The notes: generated by a model not told the origin, from the sequence alone. DNA of 64,000 nucleotides from Physcia stellaris (GCA_018902385.1 JABSSW010000016.1:1-64000), one strand, 5' to 3'; positions 1-13,782 are shown, counted from the first letter of the stretch. Numbers and translations are program-made.

Positions 1-1280
1 TCAGACTAGAAGTTAAATTTTTGTATTCAATTGTTTATCATTTCAAACGAACGACTTGTCGAAACGAATTAATCAAATCGTTGAAATCGTTTTTCGCTTT
101 CTGATTTCTATTCACAAATATTCTGATTTTTGATTTGACGTTCTGTCGCATGCAACGAGATTTGACAATTGAATTAACATTGACAACTTTTCAAATAGGA
201 TCGTCTATGATTTTATTTCAGTTCAAATCATTGATTTGACTAAATTTATCGACGTCGATATCTACTGAGCTCACGTTAAAGGCGATCGTTTTATCACTCG
301 TCAAAATGTAGTGATGTCGTAAACTTTTGATCAAATAAACGCTAAGTTTCATTATGACAGAAAACATCAATCGATGTTTATGAAACAAAAATGTCGCTTG
401 CTCAATGCAAATTACAAAACTATAATATACTTTCGACTATCAGCAAAAAATACGATCAACAATTCGTTGAATTTTTTACTATTATCGAGAAGATTGATCG
501 TCTGATTTTATCGATTGAATATTTTTAGCAACTGATTTATTTCATTCGATTTTCAACGTAATTCAACGAAAAGAAGCCGTCGTCATCTACTCATTTTTCA
601 AGCGTTTTAAATCAAATCATTTTGATTTCGTCTTTGGTGACGATACAATTAACGTCAAATTTTTGAGTTGTCACGCATTATCAACAAGCGCATGATCAAA
701 AAGCGAAACGTTGAATATTTTGTTGAATTTAAAAACTACGAGTCAGAGCTGATGTTTGACGAAATTTTTCGAAATTTGAAAATGTTATGAATTTCGTGAA
801 AAATATGAAACAACTATGAGTCAAAGCATTTTGTCAAATCGATTAGTTTCATTTGATGAGTTTGCGAGTTCGTTTTTCACATCATCGTCAAAACTAGTTA
901 AATCAACTATCAAACGAATCATACTGAAAAGATCTTTCAAACTAGTTTTAATTCGAAAAATTTTCAATTTTCACGACTTTACGAAAGCTTTTCACAGTTT
1001 CATTTGTCGAGATTTTCTCTGAACAAAGATTTGTCGTTATCGTTTAAATTTAAGATTTCGATCATTTGATCTTCTTTTTCGTTCTGATTCGTCGATTCTC
1101 TCGACTCAAATAGCTGTATGATTAGATACGTGATTAATATTGAACATAGCGAAATGATATTGATACGAATAACATCGAGACGAATGCTAGTTTCTTTCTA
1201 TTGAAACAGATTGTTGTGAATTGGCGTGCATTAAATTTGAAAACAAAATAGACAGACTTTCTGTATTTAACGTTCGTCGA
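1..1280 (+). pseudogene. Gypsy integrase C-terminal and chromodomain relic, partial
   Basis: This is the 3' part of the pol gene of a plus-strand Ty3/Gypsy element, cut by the window start. Translating with frame changes shows an integrase-core remnant near 58-130 (S-K-R-I-N-Q-I-V-E-I, matching the usual SERTNQ..E region), then about 300-420 the conserved KFHYDRKHQ block that precedes the integrase C-terminal fold. Around 490-545 lies the remnant of the 'GRLAYRL..P' segment. The rest, to about 1270, would be the linker and chromodomain but is too decayed to read with confidence. In-frame stops and losses of Gly and Pro are frequent. CpC and CpT are reduced but not eliminated here, so this copy is less mutated than the G1 and G2 elements to the right. 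No functional product is possible. Confidence 0.7.
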
Positions 1281-3325
1281 TCAAAATTGTACCTGGGTCG
1301 ATTGGTGAGACTACATATGTAATTACTGATATATATCTGATGGAGTGATTCTAGATAGCTGGCCGAACTTTTTACGTTGTCGTAGGTGGACTAAAAGGCG
1401 AAAAATAATAAAAATCTGTTTCGTAATACATCAATTAAGAAAATTCTATTGCAAAAAAAAATCGCGTTAATACATAAATTCGATTTTAAAAATCGTTATA
1501 ATTTGAAAATATTATTACGTCGATTGAATTTTTCAAAATACGATCAAAATTCAACAAATAAACGTGATAATTTACAAAAAAACGATTTAAATCAATTGTT
1601 TAAAAATAAAACAAAATATTTCAATTCGTAATTTTTGAAAATTTGTTTTTGTTTAAAATCAAAACAAACATTTTTTCAATAACGTGTTCGTAGAAATATC
1701 AAATGAAATAAAAACAATAAATATTAACAATTACGTGTCAAAAAATAAAAACAACGATCGTGAAAATTTATTTGATTTAAATTAATAATCGATATGTAAA
1801 ATTTTTTTTTTAATAATTTTCGTTGTTTGTTTCGTTTTTTCGAATTTGATTTTTAAATTATAAATACAATTTTTATTTCATTTGATATTTCACAAATTTT
1901 CAAAAATCGTTTAAATTTACAAAATTTTGATTTTTCATTTATATTTCACAAATCAATTTTTGAATTTTGTTTGAATTTAAATTTGCAAATTTAAATTTTC
2001 ATTTAATATTTCATATTTAATTTTCAAAATTGCGTAAATTTACAAAATTTTGATTTGTTTATGTTTTATTAAATTAATTTTTAAATCAATAAAATGACAT
2101 TTGTAAAACATTCGTAAATCAATATTCGTAGAAACAATCGAACGTCATCAATATTTTTTGAAATAAATAAATTAACGTTTAACGATTCGATTCAATATTT
2201 TTAATTATATCGACGAATCAAACATTTTTCAAACACAAAACACGCGACATAAATGTTGAAAATTTGATACAGAAATGTTCAAATTTTATTTATGATTTGT
2301 TTACGAAATAAAACGTTTTATAATCGATTTTATCGATTGATAAAAAAATTGACACAATTCGTTTTAAATTAAAAAACGATTGTTCAACGTTAATATAAAA
2401 AAACAACGATTTTTCGTTTGAAAAACGAAAATTTCGAACAAAATAAATTAAAAACAATTTTGAAATTTCGACAACGTGGAAACAAATGATACGTTCGCAC
2501 GTATTTACAAAAATTTTTGAATTTTTAATAATGTCGCAAAAACGTATTCGAATGTCGATTGAATACGTTCCTCAATAATAAAAAAACGCAATAATAAATC
2601 AAATAAATATTTTTAAAAATTCAAAAACGAAAAATTCAAATCGCTTCAATTTCAAAATTTAATATAAATTTTAAATAAAAATTACGACAATGCAACATTT
2701 TTACGACAATTTTTTTGTTAATTGAATTTGATACAGACAAATTACGAATTAAAATATAAATTTAACGATTTTTTTTACAAATCGCGAAACATTGTTCAAT
2801 ATTTTTAACGTTTTTTCGAAATTTTTTACGTTTTATCGAACGTTTCGTTTCGATCGTTTAACGAATCGACAATTTTCAATATTTTTTTCGTTTACAAATC
2901 GCATTTATTAACGTTTTATCGTATATTAAATTTCGATCGATCAACGAATCAACAATTTCAATATTTTTTTCGTTTACATATTTCATATTTCGACGTTTTT
3001 TCGAACATTTCGATTTCATCGATCGAAAAATAAACAATTTCGCGCGAATTTTATTTTTTGAATTTTCGTATTTTCGACTCTTCGTGTTTTCGTATTTTTA
3101 CGATTTTCGTGTTTTTTTTTCAATTTTCGTATTTTTCACGATTTTTCGTGTTTTCGTGTTTTCCGCGACTTTTCGTGTTTTCGTGCTTTTCGTGACTTTT
3201 CGTATTTGTGTTTTTACGATTTTTCGTGTTTTTGTGTTTTTCGCGATTTTAATATTTTCAGCACAAATATCAATAACGAAAAATTGACAGATATCGAAAA
3301 AATTCGATGAGCATTATAAAAACGT
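1281..3325. other. AT-rich stretch without recognisable gene
   Basis: Nothing coding is recognised. About 1281-1400 is noticeably less mutated (it keeps CC, GG and AG) and may be the 3' end of the element at the left edge. From about 1400 the sequence is very AT-rich with almost no CpC or CpT. A loosely repeated block of about 120 bp occurs at about 1870-2060, seen as two similar stretches each ending in 'tttacaaaattttgatt'. It is probably decayed repeat sequence. Confidence 0.5.
3060..3250. repeat. Degenerate T-rich minisatellite (ttttcgtg-type units)
   Basis: The stretch is built from imperfect units of roughly 25-30 bases containing 'tttttcgtgttttcgt'. It produces a spurious Phe/Val-rich open frame on the plus strand. 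It lies just outside the left LTR of the G1 Gypsy element. Confidence 0.6.
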
Positions 3326-3626
3326 AAAACGTCAAATATATAATGTAATAAAAATAATATGTTCTAAAATTAATACCATTGCAAAATTAACTATTTTTCA
3401 CGAAATTTGTTATATACACGTTTTGTTAAATGCAACGTATACATCATTGTCGCATATACGCAAATATCGATACGTTAATCGTTGTTACGTTGATTTTATT
3501 AATATGACGAAATTGTTTGTTTCATTGTATAATCGATTTGATGTTTCGAATTTGTTTGATTTGAAATTTCGACAATCGAGATTCGATTCGTGCTTTTTGC
3601 AAATTTTGAATTTTGAATTTTTTACA
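3326..3626 (-). repeat. G1 left LTR (3' LTR of the minus-strand element)
   Basis: It matches 23418-23714 across its length. Shared blocks include 'tatacacgttttgttaaatg' and the 'cgatacgttaatcgtt' core, and both end in 'tttttaca'. The start is less certain because the first bases have diverged. Confidence 0.7.
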
Positions 3627-4745
3627 CGCGTTTTCTTTTAAACATCGAAATTTCATAAAATAATTAAATTAAATGTTTGAAACATGTTTGACGTATTCGT
3701 ATCGATTTGAAAAAACATTATAATCGTGATTTTCGCATTTGAAAATTTTGAAATTTGAAAAATCATTGTGATCGTGATTTTCGCATTCGAAATTTTTCTT
3801 TTCGATTTTTATTCAATTTGCATTAAAAATTTGAAAAAACATTTTCTTGAACGATTCAAAAAAAACATGATTTGATGAATTCGTTTGTTTGTTGCTTTCA
3901 ATATCGAAAATTTGATTTCGTACAATTTACAATTTTCGATATGATGATTAACAACTAATTGAATAACAATGAGTTTTGAATTCGAATTCTTTTATCATTT
4001 TTATTCTTTTTATTTCGTATATTGAAATCGATGAATTGATTGAAAAAAATTAATTAAACGAAAAACGTCATAATCGCGATCGCATTGAATATATCAAATT
4101 TCGAAAAATTTTCGATTTTTTACATTTCATTTTATTTTCGCATTCACGATATTGACGTTCAATTAAATCGACAACAATTTTGAAAATATTTTTGACACGA
4201 TTCGATTTTTATGCGTCGTAAATTTTGACAATAAACAACACAAAATCATTGATTTGAATGAAAATTTGTTTTTTAATCGATGTTTCATCAAAAAAATTGC
4301 ATTTATTTGACGTCGAATGCGTCGTCGATTTGACAATTTGTTAACGTAGTTTTTTTTTGAATTTTTTATGTGAAATTTTCGTATCAAATTTTTCAAATGT
4401 TTGATGGGTCGATATTGATTTTCAAATGCGTTTTTATAATTTTTTCAACGAATAAAATAGTAAAATTTGATTCGTTGTACGATCTTTTCGAAATTTGATT
4501 TTTTTGAAAATTTTATTATTTTCAATCGTTTTAACGTTATATATTTTTTTTGTGATTTCATTTTTTTCAATATCAATGTTTTCAAACTGATATGTTGATT
4601 TTAACGAAATTTTTTTCTTTTTTAGTTTTAATTTTTCGAAAAACGAAACATGAAAAACATTGTGAATTCGTCATCGTTTGAATATTTCTATACGATAAAT
4701 TTGATTTTTTATAATTTCGAATATTTTGAATGATTCAAAAAATTT

Positions 4746-5314
4746 TCATTTCGAATTTTTATTTCGTTTGATGCGAATATTTTTGACATTGAAATTTACG
4801 AAACTTTTTACTTTGAAATTCTTTTTCGTCAAAGTTTTTGCATTTTTGTATTTAATTTGCAATTTTTGAACATGAATTAAATTGATTTTGAATACGTTTA
4901 GCAATTTTGTCAAATATTTGACATGATCATTGACAAATTTCGATTTAATTTTGAAATTGACAAAATTTTCGAATGACATTTTTGAAATGTATTTTTGCAT
5001 AATTTCGAATGAAAACATTTGAATTGATGCATGTTTATTGTTGTTGTAAACGAATTTCGTCATGAACAATAATTTTATTTAATTGTTTTGTTCGAAATTG
5101 ATAAACGTTTTGAAATATTGTTTCATAATGTTGTTTTGTCGTTTTGTTTGATCATCGATTTGCGAATAATATGTGTAAACAATTTGAATTTGATTTTGAA
5201 TACGTAACACAACGAATCGTGATATTTGAACGTGAAAATAAAATTTCGATCAATCGTTATTGACGACGAAAAATCATGAAATTTTATTATTTCGCGTATC
5301 AGAATTTCAATCAA
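4746..5314 (-). pseudogene. G1 Gypsy integrase core relic
   Basis: Two minus-strand frames (5314-5123 and 5069-4746) give the integrase catalytic-core end. The block F-V-Y-N-N-N-K-H-A-S corresponds to the Gypsy 'EFAYNNSVHSST' signature, and the upstream frame holds the 'KFHDF.SSI..DR...F' region. The same two pieces occur in G2 at 26463-25852, with similar wording, so this is a repeat family. Pro, Gly and Trp positions of the family are replaced, as expected for loss of CC and GG codons. The downstream minus frame at 4396-4163 is probably the C-terminal tail but is not identifiable. Confidence 0.8.
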
Positions 5315-5739
5315 ATTTTTGCGATTATCGTTTTCGTGACGAAAATGTAATGTGTTATTTTCGTTAATTTATTTATACGACGAATATTGAATCGTTGTGT
5401 GATTTCGTTTATGTTTTATTTTTCAAATAATTTTGTCACGAAATTTCTTGTTAAATTCATTGAAATTTTTGAATTATTCGATATAACAAAAAACATTTCA
5501 TAACAAGACAATTTTTCGTATTGATTTGACGATCAATCTCTATATATGTTTTTTTTTTCATTCAATTTGCAATTTTTATTCTAATAACGCTCGTGTTTTC
5601 AATTATTTTTTGATTGAATTTTTCTTTTCGCATGTCACGATTTTGAAACAATTCGAAACGTTGTTTTTATTTCGTTTTGAATTTCAATAACATAATTTTT
5701 TTTATTTTAATTTCAAGATCGAGTTCGCTTTTTCGAAAA

Positions 5740-6395
5740 TTTTGAAAATTGTTCGAACGCTTGTTCGAATTCAACATTTGACAAAATTAACGTTCAATTT
5801 CGTTATTTTATTGACATCGAATATTCAGAACGAAATTCATGATTATTATAATCAAATTTTCTACATATGTTTTGCAAATTTGATTGAGTATTTGTTTCAT
5901 CTCGTGTAATTATGTAAATACAAAATAAATTTCGCGATTTTATCATGATGTTTTGAAATTCAATTTGAATTGAAAACGACAACGCATCGATCGTTTGTTA
6001 AACGTGATTTTTGTTGCAAAAATTTTTGATCAAAAATGTTAACGAATAGAAACATAATATTATTCAATTTGATTTTGAAAATGTTTCAACGAGAATAACG
6101 AAGATAAATCTCGAGTTTGAATTGATAAAAAAAAACAAAAGAAATCGTTATATTGAATCTTAATATTCGTCGAGAATCGAGTCGTTGCGATGTCTGATTC
6201 AATCAACAAACTTAATTCGACGTAAATTCTGTTGAAACTTTGTGATTTGAAAAACGATAAATTAATTTTTTATTGTGTAAAAACATGATTTGTGTATATA
6301 AACATTTATTCACGTAATTTCGTTTGTTATTTCATAAACAAACATTTAAAATTCAATTCAATTTGAATTTTCGATATTGAAAAAAATTTTCAAAA
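5740..6395 (+). mobile_element. Z-family fragment (one LTR plus start of internal region)
   Basis: Compared with G2, the G1 integrase region carries extra sequence between about 5540 and 6395. Bases from 5750 match the Z LTR: the 'cgaattcaacatttgacaaa' block sits 27 bases or so from the LTR start, followed by 'ctacatatgtttt' and 'tcgtgtaattatgtaa'. Bases from about 6043 resemble the first internal bases of Z-A (6843 onward, 'acataat..attcaat.tgattttgaa'). It is therefore a truncated Z insertion or a remnant of a larger one. Precise ends were not found. Confidence 0.55.
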
Positions 6396-8029
6396 ATATA
6401 ATTTGTGACGAAAATTTTTTTTTTTTTTTTGCAAATGACGTATGTTTCGCAATATTTTTGATTTGTCACGTATGTTGAAATTATGTTTGATGTTTTTTTC
6501 GATTATTCGTTTTTAATTCGAAATCAATAATATTTTCGACGTATCAATTTTTAAAATGCGTTTTATATCGAAATTTTCGATTAAAAAATTGTTTGATTTG
6601 TATTTAAATTCAAATCAGAATTTGACAAAATTAATAAATTTTATCGCTCAAAATCGTTAATTCGATAAATTTTTCGAAACAAAATTTTTCAACATATGTT
6701 TTGTCAAATTTTCGACAAATTTTCAATTCATTTCGATATTTTCGTATAATTATGTAATAATACTATATTTTTGCATAATCTGAAATTTTCATTATAAAAA
6801 ACATTCACGTCATGTTCGTTATAAAATACGAAACATTAAATAAACAAAACTTTTTGTCAAATTCAATAAACGAATAAAAACATAATAAATTCAATCTGAT
6901 TTTGAATGAATTCAACGAAAACTCGAAACATAATAAACTCGTTGTGAATTAAAAAAAACGAAACATAATAAATTCGTTTGCTTTGTTTTAAAAAATTTAA
7001 AAAGATTTTCTAACGCGAAAATTTCGATTTACAAACAACAACAATTTTTTTATCATTTTGACAAGCATTCGTTTTTGAAATTCAGAAAATCATCAAATCA
7101 AATTTAAATCATTCAAGAAAACATCGCACAAAAAATATTCGAACAAAATCGAATCAGAAATTTCGTTATTCGCATCAAAAATCTTGACATTACATTCAAA
7201 AATACATTCGATCGAATTTGAAAAAATAAATCTTTGAACGAGTTGAAATCGTTTATTTTTCGAAAAATATCGAAATTCTATTTATTTTCTTAACAAAATG
7301 AAGTCGTTTTCGATTTTAATTCGAAAGTTTCAATATCGAATCAAGATCAAATTTTCAATATTCTATTTGAAAATCATTCGATTTGATAATATAATCATTT
7401 TTTGTTCATAAATGATTTGAAAACGTGTTTGTTGAATTTCTAATGAAACGATTTTTTTTTTTTTTCAATGATAGCGTTAATATTCGAATCAAGAAATCAA
7501 TCAATTTTTCGACAAAATTTTCAATATTGACAATTTCAAATCAATATCTGAATCATTTTTGATTTTTGAAAGTTTTCAAAAATTCATCTGTCGATTTTGC
7601 AAATCAATCTAATTTTTTCGTATCGATGATAAAATTGTTACATTTTGAAATTCAAATTTCGAATCAATTTTTCAGATTTTTCATATTTTCGTTCAATACT
7701 TCGATAAGAAATCAATATTGAAATTATTCGTTTTCATCGAGATCATTTGCGAAATCATATTTGTTTCACTAAAAAAAATTTGTTTTTTTTTTCGTTTCGA
7801 CGTTAAATTCAATATCGTTTTATCAATAACGACAAAAAAAATTTTAGCGAATTTTTACATCAACATTCGACATTGAATTCATTCATTGTGTTTGAAAATT
7901 AATTTGAATTTGCATTCGTTTCATTGATAAAATAAATTCATATTTTTCGTTTTTGCGATGATTTCAATGTTCGATGAATTTGAAATTTTCAATTCGACAT
8001 TTTTTTACAATTGATTTGAAGATGAACTG

Positions 8030-9929
8030 TTCAATCACATCGCAAATTTTTTTCAACATTTTCAACAATGTTTACATTTTTACTGCGAGTCAAAATTGCT
8101 CGATTTATTGATAATCGTTTTTATTGATTTTAAAAATGCATGACTCGACGATCAATTTAAATTTATTTCATTACACGATTTCGATATCGTTTTGACGAAA
8201 ACATTTTTTAAACGAGTTTGCAACGATACAATCAATTTTCGTTTCATCAAAATCGTCTATTTCGCAAAAACAACAGAAATTGAAAATTAAATTCGAAATT
8301 TCGAAATTCAAGAAAATTTCGAAAACAAAACAAACTGTTAAATCAACATTAACGTTTCAGAATATCGATATCTTCGATTCAACAACATGTAATGAATCAA
8401 AATTGAATTGTACAGTGAAATCGCGAATTTTCTGCAATATTTTCAACAATGTCGATATCAATATCGAAAATCAAATTTGCTGAATTTATTGTCGAATTGT
8501 TTATGTGATTTTGCATTTGATTGATTCAAAATTCAATTAAAGTTCATTTTTTTTGAAACGTTTCGATAAGATTTTTACAAAAGCGTTTTCTTTGCAAAAG
8601 TTTTTCAATCTCGACGTATTTTATCGAAAAATTCGCATTTTCAATTAAATCGTTCGATGTTATATCAAAATCGATCGAAATTTATCAAATTTTAAATTTA
8701 CATTTGTTTTAGTGATTTGCAAACTTTGCAAACAGAATTTCAATTTCAATAAAAAATTATACAAAAGCATGTTCGCAATCATGAAGTTTTGAAATTCGTC
8801 AAAATTTTTCATTTTTCGATCAATGCAATCAATTTAATATGCGATATCGAGAAAAAATCATTCGTCACGCACGTATTATTTGTTTCATTTGCGAAATTTC
8901 AAAATTCGATATTCGAATTTGCAACAACATTCAAATCAATCATTTTATTAAAACGTTCGATTTTTTCATCATTGAATTCGAATCTGTATCGAAATCGACA
9001 AAAAACACATCGATTTTGCAATATTTGATCGTTTCATTTTTTTCACGCATGTGTTACAAATTTCTGCTCAAAAACATCAATATATAAATGTTCGAAAACA
9101 TTCAATTATCAATTCATGTTTTTTTATCGATGCAATCAAATCGACGTGCAAAAATGAAAAAAAAATCAACGATCAATGATTCGCTTTTTGCGTTTGCATT
9201 GCAAAAATTTGATATTTCTATTGAAAACATCAAAGCAAATTTTTGAATTAATATTAAAAATACGCATTTTTCAATTTATACATCAAAAACTGTATCAGAA
9301 TCGAAAGAAAATAAATCAATTCAATGTTTTAATTTTCGTCGAAATCATCATTTCGAACGTTCGAATCAAAATTTCAAGAAATTTTTTAAAGAATTTTTAA
9401 ACATTTGTTCATTTCTTTTCAAAAATAATACAGTCAATTCAACGTGCGAAATCAATTCAAAAAAATCAACAATTGTTTTATTTACAAAAAATGCGAAATT
9501 TATCGCAAAATGATTCACAGCATTTCGAATTCAAACTGTTCGCATTCGCGTAAAATTAGAAATGAACGAACAATTTTTCAATTATCAACATTCGAATTTG
9601 CATCAAAATTTTTAAAAAATTTTCGATTCAACAAATCGTTTGCGCTCGAATTTGCAAACGTTGCAAACAAAATTTCAATTTCAATAACAAATTTCACGAG
9701 CATATACGTCAACATCATGCTCGAAAATCGACTAAAAATTTTAATTTTCGAATTTTTACAGAAAAATTTACATGTAAAATCAAGAAAAAATCAGCAATTG
9801 AATGTTCGTTTATTTTTTTGCAACATCACGAAGTCAAATATTTTCGACGAAAATAATTTCGCAATTTTTATTATCGAAATATTCGAATTTCTCGATTGCG
9901 ACATACAAAAATTAATTCAAAATCGATGA
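8030..9929 (+). pseudogene. Z-A Gag-like protein with C2H2 zinc fingers, decayed
   Basis: Successive plus-strand frames show two related Gag-like segments. The first, near 8040-8110, reads F-x-Q-H-F-Q-Q-C-x-H-x-Y-C-E-S-K-L-L-D-L-L. The second, near 8415-8520, reads F-L-Q-Y-F-Q-Q-C...Y-R-K-S-N-L-L, followed by C-L-C-D-F-A-F-D and a TGA where Z-C has Trp. C2H2-type fingers follow at about 8715-8785 (C-K-L-C-K-Q-N-F-N-F) and about 9645-9720 (C-K-R-C-K-Q-N-F-N-F...H-E-H-I-R-Q-H-H). The longest open piece is 9444-9929. The same order occurs in Z-B and, nearly unmutated, in Z-C. It probably encoded the structural protein of a non-autonomous LTR element. It is not functional here. Confidence 0.65.
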
Positions 9930-11741
9930 AGAACGCAATTGTCGTTTGTTTTTTCATTTTTTCATTTATTTCATCGTTTCATTCAATTCGAAAACATCAA
10001 GAATTTCACATTCAGAAATTTTATCTGATTGTGAATGACAAGTCGCATGTTTGTCGAAAAGTTCAAATTATTTGATTTACGTTAACATCAAAAAAATTTT
10101 GTTTTTTCACAAAACGAAAATTCGTTCACATATCAATTTCGCATTATCGTTTATTTTCTGTTTGCAATCAATCAGAAAACATCGATTAGTCAAAATTTGA
10201 AAAATTCAAAATCGAAAAATTTTCAACAATTTACGTTTGCGAAATCGATTTGTTTTGTTCTGTCAAAAATATCGATCTATTTATCATACAAACTGTCAAA
10301 CATTTTTTAAATTTTTCAGAAATGAAATTTTCGAAGTTTCATATGTTCGCGAAAATTTTTCGCGTCAATTTCGTCTTTTTTCGTTTTTTTTTTTGATTTT
10401 TCTCGTTGTTGTCGCATTTGTTTTGATCAATTCGATTTCAATAATGATTTACATAAACATTTACGAATGATTCATAAAAATCATACATTTCGTCAATCAA
10501 TGAGAATGTTAAATTGATCATTTCGAAACGAAATTGAAAAGAGACGAGAAATAAACGTTTATATTAATGTTTTATTATTTCATCGAAATTATCTATAAGA
10601 TTCAAAAATTATCTATTTTTCAAAAAATTTATTACATACACGTTTTGCTAAATGAATTGTATACATCGATTATCGCATGCGTTCAAATATCGACGCGTTA
10701 ATCGTTGTTACGTTAATTTTACTAATGTGATGAAACTGTTTGTCTCGATTGATATAATCGATTTGAAAATTTCGAAAATTCTCAATTGTTTGTTTATTAA
10801 CTGTCGTCGAAACTATTCGCGAAAAATTATATGAATTGATCATTTTTCAAAAAATTCATTACGTCGATATTTTATTAAATGCAATGTACACATCAATTTT
10901 CGCATATGCAAAAATATCAATGCGTTAAAAATTGTTGCGATAATTTTATTAACATAATCAAATTGTTCGTCTCATTGTATAATCGATTTGATGTTGCAAA
11001 AATTCAAAATTTACATTAATGCGAAACGTTTACATTAATGTTTTCATTACATTCAAAAGTTCGAATTTTCAATTTTTTACACTTTAAACTACGTACTAAA
11101 TTTTGAAAAAACAAATTCTCGATCGTTTGTTTATTTCGTCATTTACGTCATCGTTTGCAAATTTCGCGAATTGATTGCAAATCAATTCTTTTATCGATTG
11201 CAATAATTTCGATTTTAAATATTTCGTATAGATTTGCATTCGTCATCAAAACACAGATATTTTTATTTTTATTGAAAGTTTGATAAAAGCGAATCAATAT
11301 TTTGATCAAAAACTCAAAAACATTTTTCGTCTCTATCAATCTGCTTCAAAACTTTGAAATATCGAATATTTTCAATTGACGTATCGATTTATCAAATTGC
11401 AAATATTATAATTCATGTTTAACGATTAAATTTCGAATTAAATTTCGAAAACGTTTTCATTTTTTCTATTTTGTATTTGTATTAATCATTAATGAACATT
11501 GCATGCATGCTTTGAAATTTACAAAAAAAAACGAATTTCTGTTATACAAAAGAACGCGATATTTTTGCATATTTCAAATGTTTTAATAATTTTTTCACAT
11601 TTCGATTCAAAAACGCAAACTTTTTGAAAAATTTTCATGTTTTGAGAAAACGATCGTTTTATCATATTAAACGTCAAATATTTTTGACATTCAACGATTT
11701 TCGCAAATACAAAATCAAATAATTTGCAGAAATTTTGTTCA

Positions 11742-11796
11742 TCGTTTTCGTCGTTTTCGTCGTTTTCGTCGTTTTCGTCGTTTTCGTCGTTTTCGT
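11742..11796. repeat. 9-bp microsatellite (tcgttttcg)n
   Basis: About six head-to-tail copies of a 9-base unit lie inside Z-A. The Z-B equivalent at about 21298-21330 has fewer, less regular copies. It encodes a spurious Phe-Ser-Ser run. Confidence 0.8.
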
Positions 11797-12274
11797 TTCA
11801 AACTTTTGTACGTTTTTACGATTGTCGCGTTCGTTATAAATTCAACGTATTTACGAACAAATCATCGAAATCACGTATTTTGTTGATCGACAAAAAAAAT
11901 CAATTGATCGTTTCGAGACGAAATTGAAAAAAAACGAAAAATAATATGACGAACGTGCATCGAATTCAACATTTGACAAAATTAACATTTTTATTTTATC
12001 ACATCGAATGTTAAAATCGAAATTCGTTTATGATCAAACTTTTTACATATGTTTTGTCAAATTTTCATGTATTTGTTTTTCATTTCGATATTTTCGTGTA
12101 ATTATGTAATAGTACTATATTTTTGCATAACATTTCATATTGTATTAATGATGTTTTTTCAAATTCGACGAAACGTACAAACAGTTTTCGTGTCATAATA
12201 TTTTATTTTCGTAATGTTAATGTCGAAATAATGTATCAAAAATAATTAATTTTTGTTTCATTTGAATTCGTCGC

Positions 12275-13782
12275 AAAAAATATTTTTATTGATTTTTGCG
12301 CTAAAATTCGATTTCGAATCGATTAGTCGATTAGTCAAAAACATTGTTTATTCGTAACATTGAATCAAAAATGACAATATTTAAGTCGATTTTGAATTAT
12401 TTGAGTCAATTGAATCAACTTTAAACAATGAATAGCAAAATTTTAATCAATTAAACAAATTATTCACGTATTTAAGTCATTTAGTCATCAAAAACAAATT
12501 TTTTTATTTAATTGTTATGTAATGATACAAACAGATTCGGAATTTTTTTAAAAAAATTCTCTCCGAAACGATTTCAAAGTTAAAATTGCATTTGATAAAA
12601 TTGCGAAACTCGACATCTCGTCATTGCTTTGCGATTTCACGAATTTCGCATTTTAATAACATTTGCACTCAATAAACAAAATTTACAATGAAAAATTCAT
12701 ATTGAAACACGAAATGAATTTTATTCAAACAATCAAAAATATCGAAAATCGATCGAGTGCGCATTGAGTTGTGACGAAAATCGCATTATTGCATTGCAAA
12801 CATTGCGAGAAAAATTGAGTCGACACGAATTTGACAACGACGCAATCTTTCAAAACTCAAAACTATTGCGATAATGAATCGATTTTCGTTATTTTTGATG
12901 CATTGAAATGCGTTCGTTCTGTTTTACAATCATGACTAGATAAGTGAAAATCATATGTGATTGTTGATTGAAATGCAAAATGCGAAACAATTGTACAAAT
13001 CAAAAACAATTGAGCGAAATCATTTCGCAGACACATCAATTGACGATTTGACACAAATTTAACAACGACGAAATTTTCGAAATCTTATAATTATTGCGAT
13101 AATGAGTCGATTTTTTTTTTTACAGCGTTGAAATGCGCTCATTTTGTTTTACAATTTCGATTAAATATGTGAAAATTATATGTGATTGCTGATTGATGTG
13201 TAACATGTGCAATAATTGCACGTTGTTGAAACGTTTTGAAATGATCTTGACGTATGTCTCGATTGAAAACAAAAATTAAATATTGATTGAATTTATCGAC
13301 TTTAAGCAACGAGATTTTCGTATTGATCAGAATTTTTCTCGATCGATCATTCGCGTCAAGCGAATTTACTGAACATTTTTTTATAGAAAATGTATTATGA
13401 TACACGTAATATATCATAAATTAAATCTTTCTATGTGAAAAATACGTGAATTTTTCAAAACTAAAATTATTTTTTATAGCGTTGATAACGACGTCGTTAC
13501 GCGTTTCTCGTTAGTTTGTTTTGACAACGAACATCAAAAACGCGAAAACGTTAAAATTAATTGAGATTTTTTCAATCAACGTCGAATTTCTACAATTGAT
13601 TTTCGACTTTTGACGTTTTATGTTGATTTAAATACTTGTTATTGTTGATTAAATGACTCGAAATCGATTTAAATATTGCTATTCACTGTTTAATGACTAA
13701 AAAGTCGATTTATAACGTTTATACAATTTGCATAATTCGTTTGTAAACTTTATGTCGATAAACAATGAAACATTTTCTCGAC
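12275..13782. mobile_element. Probable ~1.5-kb TIR element inserted in G1
   Basis: Compared with G2 near 26925, G1 holds about 1508 extra bases, flanked by gtcgc on both sides (12270-12274 and 13783-13787). The two ends are inverted: the left begins aaaaaatatttttattg, and the right end read on the minus strand begins gagaaaatgtttcattg, which becomes the same after G-to-A and C-to-T changes. Inverted similarity continues inward; for example 'acaatgaatagcaaaa' near 12424 pairs with the complement of 'attgctattcactgttt' near 13674. The middle contains a tandem duplication of about 228 bp (about 12800-13020 and 13030-13250). No transposase was recognised, so it may be a non-autonomous DNA transposon. 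The class is unknown. Confidence 0.5.

Larger units (their letters stand above)
6594..12139 (+). mobile_element. Z-A: LTR element of the Z (C2H2 Gag-like) family, heavily mutated
   Basis: The left LTR is 6594-6796 (end approximate) and the right LTR 11945-12139, aligned on 'tttgacaaaattaa' and 'tcgtataattatgtaataat'. The right LTR is preceded by a purine tract (gaaaaaaaacgaaaaataat), a good candidate polypurine primer. Flanks ttgtt and ttgta give a 4/5 target-site duplication, and the uninterrupted G2 sequence near 26785 reads ttgtc, consistent with a C-to-T change on the left. The element carries a Gag-like/C2H2 frame at about 8030-9929. No reverse transcriptase or integrase was recognised. 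CpC is absent and CpT almost so. Confidence 0.75.

Noticed and set aside
11724-11927. Phe-Ser-Ser repeat protein
   Set aside because: It is the translation of a 9-bp microsatellite inside Z-A.
12863-13417. Two minus-strand ORFs in the TIR element as a transposase
   Set aside because: They are the two copies of a ~228-bp tandem duplication read in frame by chance; no catalytic motif is visible.
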